64,000 bases of DNA from Stenotrophomonas sp. 704A1. Its GTDB lineage: Bacteria > Pseudomonadota > Gammaproteobacteria > Xanthomonadales > Xanthomonadaceae. Both the position numbers and the translations under genes were made by a program. The notes beneath the pieces were generated by a model. That model did not search any database. It was not told the DNA's origin and saw nothing but the letters and a program-made list of their open reading frames with translations. Of the stretch, positions 11,087-19,780 are shown piece after piece (the first letter of the stretch is position 1; every line of letters begins with the position of its first letter). The stretch lies in the NCBI RefSeq assembly GCF_030549525.1, contig NZ_CP130831.1, forward strand, positions 3,311,501 through 3,375,500, read 5' to 3'.

Positions 11087-13387
11087 TTAAAGCTGCGTGT
11101 CGCCCAATACCCAGCTTTCGTCACCATTGTTCTGCGGCACGGCAAACTGTCCTCGCTGTCGGGCCACCGATTCAAGAGACGCCGGCAATCCGGCAGAGAC
11201 CCGTATCAAAGTCACAGGAATGGGCTCTTTCCCGGCGACATCCAGCACGAGCCGAGTCCCATCGCAAGACTCACCGCGGCAAGTGAAAGCATGGTGCTGA
11301 CTTCCATCCGACGTGGAGTACTCCACGGAGGGGCCATCCTTTACGTCGATCGAGCGCAGCGCCGCAGTCGCTGGCAGCACCAGCACCAGCCCGGTGACCG
11401 AAGGCCCAGCTCGCAGTTCCACCGTGATTCTGCGCCCTCCCTTGTCTGTTGACTCGATGCCAAGCACTGCGGCAGTGGCATCGGGCAGCATTGCCGACGG
11501 CACCGGCGCTGCGTAGAAGCGTGTTGAGGTCCACGGGAAAACCTGTGCAAGGGTTGTCGAAGGCCCCATGCTCTCAAGCACCCCAACAGGTGGCCGTCGT
11601 CCACTTGCCTCAACCACCACGCGGGCGTCGCCCCCTGCGCCCTGAAGGTAAATCAGGTTCAAGGGCTGCGGCGCATCTGCGGTGTAGGCCGGCGCCCGCA
11701 CGGAGAACCATCCTGCCAGGACAACCGCCACGGCCAAGGAACCGAACGTATACCGGTACGAAGGAAGCCGCTCCTGGCACATCAGAGGCGCGAACCAGGC
11801 GAAAGCCATCGAGATGAGTATCCCGGCTCCCAGCGTGCCGTAAATTGCGTTGTAGCCCAGCATGATCTCGAACAGGAAGACCAGGGGCAGCACGATCAGG
11901 AAGCAGCCCATCGCGGACACCACGGCCAGCCCCCCCAACCCATGCTGGCCTGCACGAGCCACCACGAACGGCGCGGCAAGCGCACACACCACCAGTACCA
12001 TGCCGGGCAGCAGGAAGAGGTAGCTTGCACCCGGCAACACGATGGCGATGAGGGCAGTGCAGATCAACCACGCAAAGCCCAGGCCGACCCATACGCCAGT
12101 GGAAGCGGCACGCCGCACAAGGATACGCAGCGAGAACGTCACCGTCACCGCTACGAAGGCCCAAAGCACAACCCTGTTGGCTCCACTCGCGGAGTGCCAC
12201 GCAATGGTCGAAGAGTGCACCATCGACATGGCGAACATGAGCAGATAGGCAGTCGCACCGCCGACAACGATGGCCAGTGGAAGTGCCAGCCCACCTCGCA
12301 CCATGTCCTTGAGACTGTAATGAACGTGCCTGCGGATTCGGCGTGCTGCAAACACCATTGCAATCAGCAGGACAATGGCACCTAGGGGCGCCAACATTGC
12401 GGGTGCGCCGACCACCGCAGCCCCCATGACATCCGTGTAAAGCGGGTTCCCGGCCGAGTCAACCTGATTCAGGTCCGCGTCCCGCAGGGCCTTGGCCAAA
12501 CCAAACAGGTTATCGCCCTGTTGCTGCACGCTTCGCAGGTCGATGTGGTCGAGATTGTCCAGTGGCGTGTGATATTTCCCAATGTCACCACCGAAGGCGA
12601 AATTCAAGCCCTGCATGCCATTGGCCTTGAACACACTCAGGTCTGTGTCGTTCGGGAGCAGCGTGTACAGCGTGTTCAGAAGCGAGTTGGTGAGTGGGCG
12701 CTTTGAACTGCGCGAGAATGCATCGACGAGCCAGCCACTGCCCCCCCCGGTCTCGAACATGGCGCTCGGGCCGGAGGTTCCGCGGGCTTCAGCATTGATG
12801 ACCGCAACCGCGTCTCGTACTTCAGGATCTTCTACGACCAACCTGGCGCCGAGCAGCCCTGCTTCTTCACCATCGTTGAAGAGAAATACGATTCGATTCC
12901 TGCCCGGTGGGCCTTGCTTGAGCAGCCTCGCGATCTCAAGAAGCGTCGCAACGCCCGCTCCATCGTCACTTGCGCCTGGACCTGCACCGACGGAATCGTA
13001 GTGTGAACTGAATACGACCGACTTACCGTCAGCCGAACCGTCAAGTGACGCCACAATGTTCCGTACCCGCGCACAGGTCTGGGACTTCTGGCTACACGAA
13101 ACACCCTCCACGCTGCGGGGCTGATAGCCGATCTCCCGCAACTGAGCGGTAATCCGATCAGCGACCGCACGATTTGCTGCGCTATCCACCGGGTGCGGGC
13201 GCTGGTCTCCCAGGATCCCCTTCAGGACCTCGTGTGCACGTACCGCATGAAAGTCATTTCCCTGGCGTTCCTTCGGCGGCAGATCCACCGGTTGCAGCCG
13301 CCACCACGCGATGAATGCAATAGCGAGAAACAGAAAAACCGCTGCAAAGAAATAATGAGATCGCGCCTTTCCCAGACTTGAAGACAT
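11087..13387 (-). CDS. Membrane-anchored M28 family zinc peptidase
   Basis: A 766-residue aminopeptidase-type protein. An N-terminal helix (FFAAVFLFLAIAFIAWW, 13-29) is followed by a periplasmic M28 domain with the ligand set H129 and D131 (SSHYDS), D141 (SDDGAG), E174/E175 (NDGEEAGLLG), E200 (NAEARG) and a later His in KYHTPLDN. From about residue 315 there are eight or more hydrophobic helices, then a C-terminal soluble part, an architecture like that of ER metallopeptidases. M28 enzymes remove N-terminal residues. It is the last gene of the biosynthetic strand, 78 bp after the permeases. Maturation of the peptide product or self-protection is inferred. A GGGGAACGGG sequence precedes ATG 13387. 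Confidence 0.85.
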   Translation of the reverse strand: MSSSLGKARSHYFFAAVFLFLAIAFIAWWRLQPVDLPPKERQGNDFHAVRAHEVLKGILGDQRPHPVDSAANRAVADRITAQLREIGYQPRSVEGVSCSQKSQTCARVRNIVASLDGSADGKSVVFSSHYDSVGAGPGASDDGAGVATLLEIARLLKQGPPGRNRIVFLFNDGEEAGLLGARLVVEDPEVRDAVAVINAEARGTSGPSAMFETGGGSGWLVDAFSRSSKRPLTNSLLNTLYTLLPNDTDLSVFKANGMQGLNFAFGGDIGKYHTPLDNLDHIDLRSVQQQGDNLFGLAKALRDADLNQVDSAGNPLYTDVMGAAVVGAPAMLAPLGAIVLLIAMVFAARRIRRHVHYSLKDMVRGGLALPLAIVVGGATAYLLMFAMSMVHSSTIAWHSASGANRVVLWAFVAVTVTFSLRILVRRAASTGVWVGLGFAWLICTALIAIVLPGASYLFLLPGMVLVVCALAAPFVVARAGQHGLGGLAVVSAMGCFLIVLPLVFLFEIMLGYNAIYGTLGAGILISMAFAWFAPLMCQERLPSYRYTFGSLAVAVVLAGWFSVRAPAYTADAPQPLNLIYLQGAGGDARVVVEASGRRPPVGVLESMGPSTTLAQVFPWTSTRFYAAPVPSAMLPDATAAVLGIESTDKGGRRITVELRAGPSVTGLVLVLPATAALRSIDVKDGPSVEYSTSDGSQHHAFTCRGESCDGTRLVLDVAGKEPIPVTLIRVSAGLPASLESVARQRGQFAVPQNNGDESWVLGDTQL

Positions 13388-13465
13388 CCCGTTCCCCTAA
13401 CATTGCCGTTGCGCCAGCGACATACGCCAGCGCTGCCTGTGTTGACATGTATAAATCTGCGTTAC

Positions 13466-14725
13466 CTACGCCGACCGAATGGCCTCGACAGGCGTAACCT
13501 GCGAAGCGCGCAGCGCTGGCACGAAAGCCGCCATCAGGCTCAACAACGACAACATCGCCGCACCGAGCAGGACATACCCCGACGACAACCTCGACAGTTC
13601 GAACTGCGACATCATCCATTGATTGAGGCCGTATGCGAGCAATACCCCAGCCAAGATGCCGGAACCACAGATGAGGGCATTCTCAAGAAGGAAATAACTG
13701 AGTATGTTGCGTCGCGTCGCTCCCAGTGCGCGGCGCACACCTATCTGCTGTCGGCGCTGCCCGACCCAGAAACTGGACAGGCCCGCGACACCGGCCCCGG
13801 TCACGGCGAGCAGGATGATGCTCATGCCGCCCATCAGCAGTGACAGCCGGCGATCGCTGCGATACGCGTCGCTCCTGATCTGCTCGAAGGTGCGAACTCC
13901 TGCATCCGCGCCTGAATATCCATCCGGGATCACGCGCTCAGGATCCTGGAGATACAGGGCTGCCAGCACGCTCTTCGTTGCAGCGGCTTCTCGACCAGGC
14001 TTGGCGCGAACGACATAGTATCGCGATGGAGCGACCAGCCGCTGCGGGATCAAGGCCGAACTCCACACCATGCCATCCGCAGATCCATTGGCCGCTGCGC
14101 TCTGGAGGCGATCGACGATACCGACGATGGTGCTCGCCTTGGTCGCGTTGCTGAAATATATCTGCTTGCCAAGCGCGTCCCCTTGCGGGAAGTGCCTGTC
14201 AGCAAGCGCCTTGGTAACAATAATCACAGACGGCTGGACGATGTCGAAAAGGCTGCCGCTGCCCACTTCGTTGCTTTGGAAGTTTCGGCCAGCGATCAGC
14301 TGCAGACCAAGCGTCGATAGCGTGCGCTCATCGGCGCAGTACATGGAAACGAGGGTTTCAATATTCATGCCCGTACTCAGGCCTGAACCCAGTGTCCATG
14401 TCATGCCGGTAAGGGGCAACGAATTGGTTTCGTAGGCGTCTTCGACATCCGCAAGCTGGCGCAGGGCCATCAGATCGCTATCGACTGACGATCGGATGGC
14501 CTCTTTTCCTGCGTCGGTGTTCATATCCGACTTTGGGGAAGACGACGCCACAAAGAGCAGGTCCTTCTCAACGATACCGGTAGCTCGAGAAATAGAGTCG
14601 AACCGGGCGCGAATGATGAACAACGCGTTGCACACGATGGCCAGGGTCAACGCAACCTGCAGGGCAATCAGAAGAGCGCCTGCCTTGTGATGACGAAGCG
14701 CGGAGACAATTGGATGGAGAGTCAT
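13466..14725 (-). CDS. MacB/FtsX-type ABC transporter permease (second of pair)
   Basis: A 419-residue integral membrane protein of the MacB_PCD-FtsX type. Helix 1 (GALLIALQVALTLAIVCNALFI) is followed by a large periplasmic domain of about 220 residues and by three C-terminal helices, with the family segment FWVGQRRQQIGVRRALGATRRNIL between helices 2 and 3 and PVEAIRSA at the end. Such permeases couple a cytosolic ATPase to efflux of peptides or lipoproteins. I prefer ATG 14725 to the upstream TTG 14737, which overlaps the previous stop. No ATPase or periplasmic adaptor gene lies in the window, so partners must be elsewhere. Confidence 0.85.
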   Translation of the reverse strand: MTLHPIVSALRHHKAGALLIALQVALTLAIVCNALFIIRARFDSISRATGIVEKDLLFVASSSPKSDMNTDAGKEAIRSSVDSDLMALRQLADVEDAYETNSLPLTGMTWTLGSGLSTGMNIETLVSMYCADERTLSTLGLQLIAGRNFQSNEVGSGSLFDIVQPSVIIVTKALADRHFPQGDALGKQIYFSNATKASTIVGIVDRLQSAAANGSADGMVWSSALIPQRLVAPSRYYVVRAKPGREAAATKSVLAALYLQDPERVIPDGYSGADAGVRTFEQIRSDAYRSDRRLSLLMGGMSIILLAVTGAGVAGLSSFWVGQRRQQIGVRRALGATRRNILSYFLLENALICGSGILAGVLLAYGLNQWMMSQFELSRLSSGYVLLGAAMLSLLSLMAAFVPALRASQVTPVEAIRSA

Positions 14726-14733
14726 GGCACAGA

Positions 14734-16035
14734 TCAACCTTGCTTCAGCTGCATGGAGGGATGCAAATGCGTGGCACGCCAGGTGGGATACAGGCCAGCA
14801 AGCACAGTGGTGACTACGGCCAGTATCAGCGTCTGCAGAAGCAGCGAAATGTCGACGTGGACAAGCCTTGCAATCTGAGGCGCAAGCAGTCCCCTTATCA
14901 AGCCAATGCCTATCCAGGTCAGAAGCAATCCAAGTGCACCACCTGCCAGGCCTATTGCCGCCGACTCCATGCCGAACTGGTAAGCAATATTGAAACGATT
15001 CGCGCCAAGGGCGCGGCGCACACCGATCTCGCCAGATCGCCGCAGGAACTTCGCAAGAAGCAAGCCCACCGTGTTGACCATGCAGACGACCAACAGACAG
15101 ATAGCCACCATCATCGACAACCGGGTCTCGGACGATACGATCCGCTGGTAACTGAGGAATTCGCGAACGTCGCGCAGCCGGTTGTTGATCGGCCAGCCGG
15201 GGTACTGCGAGCGCGCGTAATCACTGAGGTAGTCGCGATAGGCGGCCACCGCCCCGGCGGAGTCGAGCTCGACCATGTAGCTGATCCAGATACAACTGGA
15301 CGCAAGCGCGCCGGAGAATCCAGGCTCAGCCAGCTTTGCGCTGCAACCGAATACGCCGGATGTCGGGATCTTCTGGTCGATGGCGGTCGCGAATGGGATG
15401 AACACGTCGTCTGCCGGCCCGAATACGTACCCGACAGCGGCGAAGTAGAACTTCGGCTGAGGATCCCAGTCGCCAATGATGCCGATCACACGGTAACTGG
15501 AGTTGTCGAGAGTGATTTCGCGGCCAACACTGTTGACGCCACCGAAGGTTCGTTGATTCAGCGCCTTGCTGATGACAACGACCCGTGCGCGTTGCTCTTC
15601 GTCACTCTTGGACCAACCAGCTCCGTGAAGAAACGGCACCTCAAGCATCGGGAAGAACTCGCTATGGACCGCCGCGCCCGACATGGTCTTCGCCTTCTGG
15701 GCACGATCAGTCGGATAGAGTGTCGGGCCTACCGGGTAGATCGCCGACTGCTTTGCTGCGCGGCCATGGCGCAGCAGCGCTGTTACATCCGTGTAGGTAA
15801 GGGCATCTGCCGGCTCGGTCTCGCCGCGCCTTGATGAGGGTCCCCATACGTCGACCTGGGGGAAGAAGAGCTTGCTTGACTTCGAAGGAATCGGGTCACC
15901 CGAGACAGCACGAAATACCGTGTATGTCGTCATCGATGACGCTACGCCCAAGCCAATGGACATGACCATCAGCAGCGTCAACACAGGATTTCGTCGCAAG
16001 TTGCGCAGACCCAACTTCAAGTAGTACTTGAACAT
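14734..16035 (-). CDS. MacB/FtsX-type ABC transporter permease (first of pair)
   Basis: A 433-residue permease paralogous to the next gene. It starts MFKYYLKLGLRNLRRNPVLT, with helix 1 VLTLLMVMSIGLGVASSMTTYTVF, then a periplasmic MacB core domain and three C-terminal helices containing FLRRSGEIGVRRALGANRFNI and the end WRATHLHPSMQLKQG. The ATG at 16035 has a purine-rich AGGGAAGGGA upstream. Eight bases separate it from the next permease start, so the two are translated as a pair and probably form a heterodimer. The position after the tailoring operon suggests export or immunity for the locus product (inference). Confidence 0.85.
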   Translation of the reverse strand: MFKYYLKLGLRNLRRNPVLTLLMVMSIGLGVASSMTTYTVFRAVSGDPIPSKSSKLFFPQVDVWGPSSRRGETEPADALTYTDVTALLRHGRAAKQSAIYPVGPTLYPTDRAQKAKTMSGAAVHSEFFPMLEVPFLHGAGWSKSDEEQRARVVVISKALNQRTFGGVNSVGREITLDNSSYRVIGIIGDWDPQPKFYFAAVGYVFGPADDVFIPFATAIDQKIPTSGVFGCSAKLAEPGFSGALASSCIWISYMVELDSAGAVAAYRDYLSDYARSQYPGWPINNRLRDVREFLSYQRIVSSETRLSMMVAICLLVVCMVNTVGLLLAKFLRRSGEIGVRRALGANRFNIAYQFGMESAAIGLAGGALGLLLTWIGIGLIRGLLAPQIARLVHVDISLLLQTLILAVVTTVLAGLYPTWRATHLHPSMQLKQG

Positions 16036-16141
16036 GTAATGCGTCCCTTCCCTTTAGCTTTTCCGGTTGGTGCCATCAATACAACTCGATGGCCATCATG
16101 TTGCACTTCAGGATGCCCTGCGACGCCGAGCGGGCTGTGGG

Positions 16142-16585
16142 TTACCGAATGGCAGGATCCGAAGCATCCGACGACCATGGATGCCTTGTCATCTGGTAGC
16201 GCTCCAGGCTGGGCGTGCGGCAATAGAGTGTCTCGATGAAAATGTTGCGCTCTGCCCAGAACACTTCCAGGTCGTATAGACAGAACGAGTACCTGTCGGG
16301 CTGCTCGACCCATTCCTTGCCTGTCTGCACGGAAACAGACGTAAACAACTCATTATCATTGCCCCACCAGGCAAGTATCAGGTACGGACGTGACTCTCCC
16401 TGATGGAAAATGGTGAAGTGCGGCGTTCTATCCCATGGGACTTCACGCAACTGCTTCACCTCCACAAGCCGCCTCACGAATGGCGCTGGCTCGACGGTCT
16501 CGCCATTGGCGGAGATGGTGTAGATCTTGCCACCATCCGGGTCTGTCAGATCACGTGGACTGCAGATGATTCGAGGTCTGAACAT
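16142..16585 (-). CDS. Unknown 147-residue protein of the tailoring operon
   Basis: I do not recognise this family. The product starts MFRPRIICSPRDLTDPDGGKI and is rich in beta-strand-like segments and aromatics, for example PHFTIFHQGE, PYLILAWWGNDNELF, YSFCLYDLEVFWAE and IFIETLYC. It has no signal peptide or membrane helix, so it should be cytoplasmic. It begins 15 bp after the KAS III-like gene stop and is clearly co-transcribed with it. Coding sense is supported by its continuous frame on the same strand, tight spacing and protein-like composition. A small binding protein or enzyme working with the KAS III-like or carrier protein is possible but unproven. Confidence 0.6.
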   Translation of the reverse strand: MFRPRIICSPRDLTDPDGGKIYTISANGETVEPAPFVRRLVEVKQLREVPWDRTPHFTIFHQGESRPYLILAWWGNDNELFTSVSVQTGKEWVEQPDRYSFCLYDLEVFWAERNIFIETLYCRTPSLERYQMTRHPWSSDASDPAIR

Positions 16586-16600
16586 GACGACGCTCCAGGG

Positions 16601-17545
16601 TCAGGTACGCAGGGGTGAACTGGAGCGTTCAACGACCATGCTGGCCAGCAGGCCCATCGCAAATGCCTGCAGCAGGTAGCGTTGCCCGGGTCGTCCTTCC
16701 GCCCTGCGATGGTAGTCATCGAGGTTCAGCAAGGCGTCCGCAGAAAGGCAATGTCCCACATCGAACAGCGTCGCGTCGTGCAGCAGGTTGGACGGTATCC
16801 CCGCCGCTGCTGCGTAGAAACTCGCCAGCGGCCAAAAGAAATTGGTCGAAAATACCCTGCCTATGTCGTCCAGCGACACACCCGCCTCGGCGAGGGCCGC
16901 TGCATTCACCCTGTTGATCAGGGCCTGGCGCTGGTCGAAGTCATCCTCTCCCTGCATGCCCTGCACATCTCCGTACTGGGCGAAGCCGAGAACCTTGAAA
17001 TCCAACGGCTCCTGCGAAGAAACCAGGCAGGCCGACGCCGCGTCACTGACCACGCCAAAGGACTGAATGCGATCCGCATCCACTCCGCCGCGGTCGTACG
17101 ATGCGACGAGGATCCGTCGTGACAGACCACTCCGAATGTACCTGCTAGCAATGTGGATGGCAGACAGCAGCCCGGTGCATTCCTGCGACACGATGGCCAT
17201 TGGGACCGCACGAACCAGCCCATGGCGGGCCAGCAGGGACGGAACAAGTTTGCGATCGGCCAGGAACGATGCGTCCGCGGACGTCAGCACGAACAGGTCT
17301 ATGTCCGCGGCCGCAACACCCACGCGCTCGAGACAGCGCAGCACGACAGATCCGATGGCATCGCAGGGAGCCAGCGTGCTCTCGCGATAGCTCCGGTACC
17401 GCAGCAGTGCACTGCTCATGGGGAGCTTGAGCGCAGCAAATCTCTCCCGCGCTCCCGGAATGGCCTCCACATCGCGCTTGATTTCGCCCAGCTCTACCGT
17501 GATCCCGCCCAGACCGACCTGCACAGCATGTTCGTCACGTTGCAT
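16601..17545 (-). CDS. KAS III-like condensing enzyme or acyltransferase
   Basis: A 314-residue thiolase-fold protein related to beta-ketoacyl-ACP synthase III. The nucleophile Cys123 lies in SQECTGLLSAI, equivalent to the FabH cysteine. The usual catalytic His segment (HQAN) is replaced by FSTNFFWPLASFYA, and the GN(T/S) Asn loop reads VGHCLSADALLNL, with His in place of Asn. This pattern suggests a KAS III-like acyltransferase or atypical synthase rather than fatty-acid initiation. Start ATG 17545 overlaps the previous stop by 11 bp; a longer frame to 17575 is less likely. With the adjacent free carrier protein and acyl ligase it probably acts on a carrier-bound acid. Confidence 0.75.
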   Translation of the reverse strand: MQRDEHAVQVGLGGITVELGEIKRDVEAIPGARERFAALKLPMSSALLRYRSYRESTLAPCDAIGSVVLRCLERVGVAAADIDLFVLTSADASFLADRKLVPSLLARHGLVRAVPMAIVSQECTGLLSAIHIASRYIRSGLSRRILVASYDRGGVDADRIQSFGVVSDAASACLVSSQEPLDFKVLGFAQYGDVQGMQGEDDFDQRQALINRVNAAALAEAGVSLDDIGRVFSTNFFWPLASFYAAAAGIPSNLLHDATLFDVGHCLSADALLNLDDYHRRAEGRPGQRYLLQAFAMGLLASMVVERSSSPLRT

Positions 17546-18788
17546 AGGCTTCGTACATCCCATCGTACATGCCATAGAAGAGGTCGCAGGTTTTGCGGAC
17601 GACCTCCAGTGCTTCCTGCTGCATGGTTGGGGTCGTGCAGATGTCAGCCACGAGGCTGATCCCCTCGGCGACGTGCCCGACGTCTTCCTTCTGGTGCACC
17701 GAGAAGAACCGCAGGTCTGCTTCGGTAAGGCCGTAGATGCGCGGCAGCAACTCGTGGCGCGCCTCCCCTGCGGCAGTCTCCAGATTCTGTCCCTCGCTGG
17801 CGATCATCACCGCTGCCGCACCCATGTGGAAGGTATGCCGGTTGCGCACCAGATCCATCCGATAGTCGATCAACGCCCTGGTATTGGGCAACGCAATGGC
17901 AGCGTCGCGCTCGGCGTCCTGAATACCAATGGCTCGAACAAAATTCTCCATCAGGACCACATGGTTGCTGGTCCTGGAGAACCGGCCAGTCTCCTCTTCG
18001 AACATGTTGAAGAGCAGTCGCTTCTTGTGCACGCCACGCGGACAGTGATGGTAAAGCGTTTCGATGTACTCCAGGAAGTGCTTGGTCAACTGGTAGCCCT
18101 GCAGCGTCACTCTGCGCAGCAAGTCCCACTGCGGCGTGCCATCGAGGATCTTCTTGACGATGGGATGGGTCAGGGTGATTCGCGATTCCAGTTCATACCT
18201 GAGCTTCAGCTTGAACTCTTCATGCGACAGCATGGGCTGGGATGGTGTTGTCGTCGTCAGGCGACCGCGCAGGGCAGCCGTCGTCTGTTGCATGTAGACG
18301 CCCGGATGCGACACACCATCGATTCGGGCGTAGTCGTTCACGCGCCCGTATTCCGTAAAGCCCAGGCTTTGCCAAAGCTTGTGCGGGCGGGAGTTCTCCC
18401 GCACATCCAGCATGATCAGGGTGAAGTTGTTTGCATCGCAGTAATCACTGATGCTCAGGAAGGCGTCGCGCACAAGGCCGCGCCCCTGGTAATCGGAGCG
18501 GATGATACCTTTGGAAAGCGTGGCGATATGCCGGCAATTGGGCATATCACTCCATGACAACAGCACCATTCCAACGCATTGCTCACCGTCCCTTATCAGC
18601 ATCAATGCCGTTTCGCCGCGCTGCAGTTCACCTTGAATGCCGGCAATCAACGCTGCACCCTGCGCTTCGTCAAGTGCGGCCTGGTAGCCGATCACGTCGG
18701 TATGCTTGATAGCGTCGTTGTACAGGGCAACGATCCCTGCACCGGCTGCCATGTCGATCAATGTAGGCCAAGAGTACTGAACGCTCAC
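17535..18788 (-). CDS. GNAT acetyltransferase fused to haem-oxygenase-like diiron oxidase
   Basis: A 417-residue two-domain protein. Residues 1 to about 175 form a GNAT fold with the acetyl-CoA motif SDYQGRGLVRDAF and motif B NSRPHKLWQSLGFTEYGR. Residues from about 200 form an all-helical haem-oxygenase-like domain of the 'iron-containing redox enzyme' type, with candidate iron ligands in FEEETGRFSRTSNH (Glu about 264-266 and the following His) and GEARHELLPRIYG...VHQKEDVGH. Known relatives oxidise amines or cleave C-C bonds (UndA, BesC, SznF families). The GTG start at 18788 overlaps the amidohydrolase stop (GTGA) and has AGGAG 9 bp upstream. An upstream extension to 18989 would overlap the previous gene and was rejected. 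Confidence 0.78.
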   Translation of the reverse strand: MSVQYSWPTLIDMAAGAGIVALYNDAIKHTDVIGYQAALDEAQGAALIAGIQGELQRGETALMLIRDGEQCVGMVLLSWSDMPNCRHIATLSKGIIRSDYQGRGLVRDAFLSISDYCDANNFTLIMLDVRENSRPHKLWQSLGFTEYGRVNDYARIDGVSHPGVYMQQTTAALRGRLTTTTPSQPMLSHEEFKLKLRYELESRITLTHPIVKKILDGTPQWDLLRRVTLQGYQLTKHFLEYIETLYHHCPRGVHKKRLLFNMFEEETGRFSRTSNHVVLMENFVRAIGIQDAERDAAIALPNTRALIDYRMDLVRNRHTFHMGAAAVMIASEGQNLETAAGEARHELLPRIYGLTEADLRFFSVHQKEDVGHVAEGISLVADICTTPTMQQEALEVVRKTCDLFYGMYDGMYEAYAT

Positions 18789-19777
18789 GCACTTTCTCCT
18801 TCGAGTTCGAACGTCGACGTACTGCCGACGCTCCCTGTGGTGTTGAGTGGGAATGGCAGCAGCTTTTCCAGAGTGCCGGCCATGATGTCGGCAACGACTT
18901 CCTCCGGGAGCCCGTGCATTGGACCGTTCTCCTCCAGCAGTTTGATCACCATGGCGGAGAGGTCGTCCTTCATGGAAAAAACCGGCCAATCCGTTCCAAA
19001 GATGATCTTGTGATTAATACCCTGGGCGAAGAGGTCAGCTAGGTGCTGCTGCCACGTTGTAGCGGTCATGAACGCCGGGAAGCCCGATATGTCCAGATAC
19101 ACGTTGGGTCGATAGTTGCACATCAGCTTCGCCTGCTCCACAAAGTTCACGCCACCATGTGCAAGGATGAAGTTCACCCCTGGGAACTGCTTTGCAGCGG
19201 CGTCGATGAGATACGGGTCGGCGAAACGGAAGTCCAGTGTCGGCGTGGTAGGACCGGTGTGCAAAAGCACAGGCATGCCACGCGCCGCGCAGATTTCGTA
19301 CAGCGCAAACATCCGCTCGTCGCTCGGGGAAAATCCGCACGGTGGATAGACCTTGAGGCCCTCGAAACCGTGGGCTTCGACGCTCCGCTCGAAAAGGTCA
19401 TACCCCATCCGTCCCCAGCGCGGATCGACACCGAAGAACACGTGGAACCTGCCGGGATGCCGTGCGCGTACGGCCGCATGTTGGGCCGCCATGTCTTCGA
19501 GACTGTACTCCGATTTGAAGACATAGGTGAAGTCCGGAGCGAGCAGGACCGTCCTGGCGATTCCGGCCTCATCCATCTTGCGGACCAACCGGTCTGCGTC
19601 GTGATCCTGGTACTGCAGCTCCATCAACCTGGCCAGATTCTCAGCCTCAGCGGGACGATCCCGGGCGGACTTCTTCCTGGCTATGTTCCGCGCCACGCCA
19701 ACGAAAAATTCGCGCGGTATGCAGCGCGACGAAGCCAGATGGCAATGGCCGTCAACGATCAGCTGGGGACGGGACAT
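18785..19777 (-). CDS. Amidohydrolase-2 family metal-dependent hydrolase or decarboxylase
   Basis: A 330-residue TIM-barrel protein of the amidohydrolase_2 superfamily. Metal-binding elements are visible in order: H11-C-H13 (VDGHCHL), a barrel Lys/Tyr segment EGLKVYPPCGFSP, PVLLHTGP, FILAHGG and the catalytic Asp in IIFGTDWPVF. Members include ACMSD-type decarboxylases and lactone or amide hydrolases, so the reaction cannot be fixed. It is cytoplasmic. The start lies 3 bp after the carrier-protein stop, and its stop overlaps the GNAT-oxidase start, so it belongs to the same translationally coupled operon and may process a carrier-bound or released intermediate. Confidence 0.82.
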   Translation of the reverse strand: MSRPQLIVDGHCHLASSRCIPREFFVGVARNIARKKSARDRPAEAENLARLMELQYQDHDADRLVRKMDEAGIARTVLLAPDFTYVFKSEYSLEDMAAQHAAVRARHPGRFHVFFGVDPRWGRMGYDLFERSVEAHGFEGLKVYPPCGFSPSDERMFALYEICAARGMPVLLHTGPTTPTLDFRFADPYLIDAAAKQFPGVNFILAHGGVNFVEQAKLMCNYRPNVYLDISGFPAFMTATTWQQHLADLFAQGINHKIIFGTDWPVFSMKDDLSAMVIKLLEENGPMHGLPEEVVADIMAGTLEKLLPFPLNTTGSVGSTSTFELEGESA

Positions 19778-19780
19778 GTG

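Noticed and set aside
18789..18989. N-terminal extension of the GNAT-oxidase gene
   Set aside because: It overlaps the amidohydrolase gene and the residues are shadow-like; the GTG at 18788 overlaps the stop and follows AGGAG.
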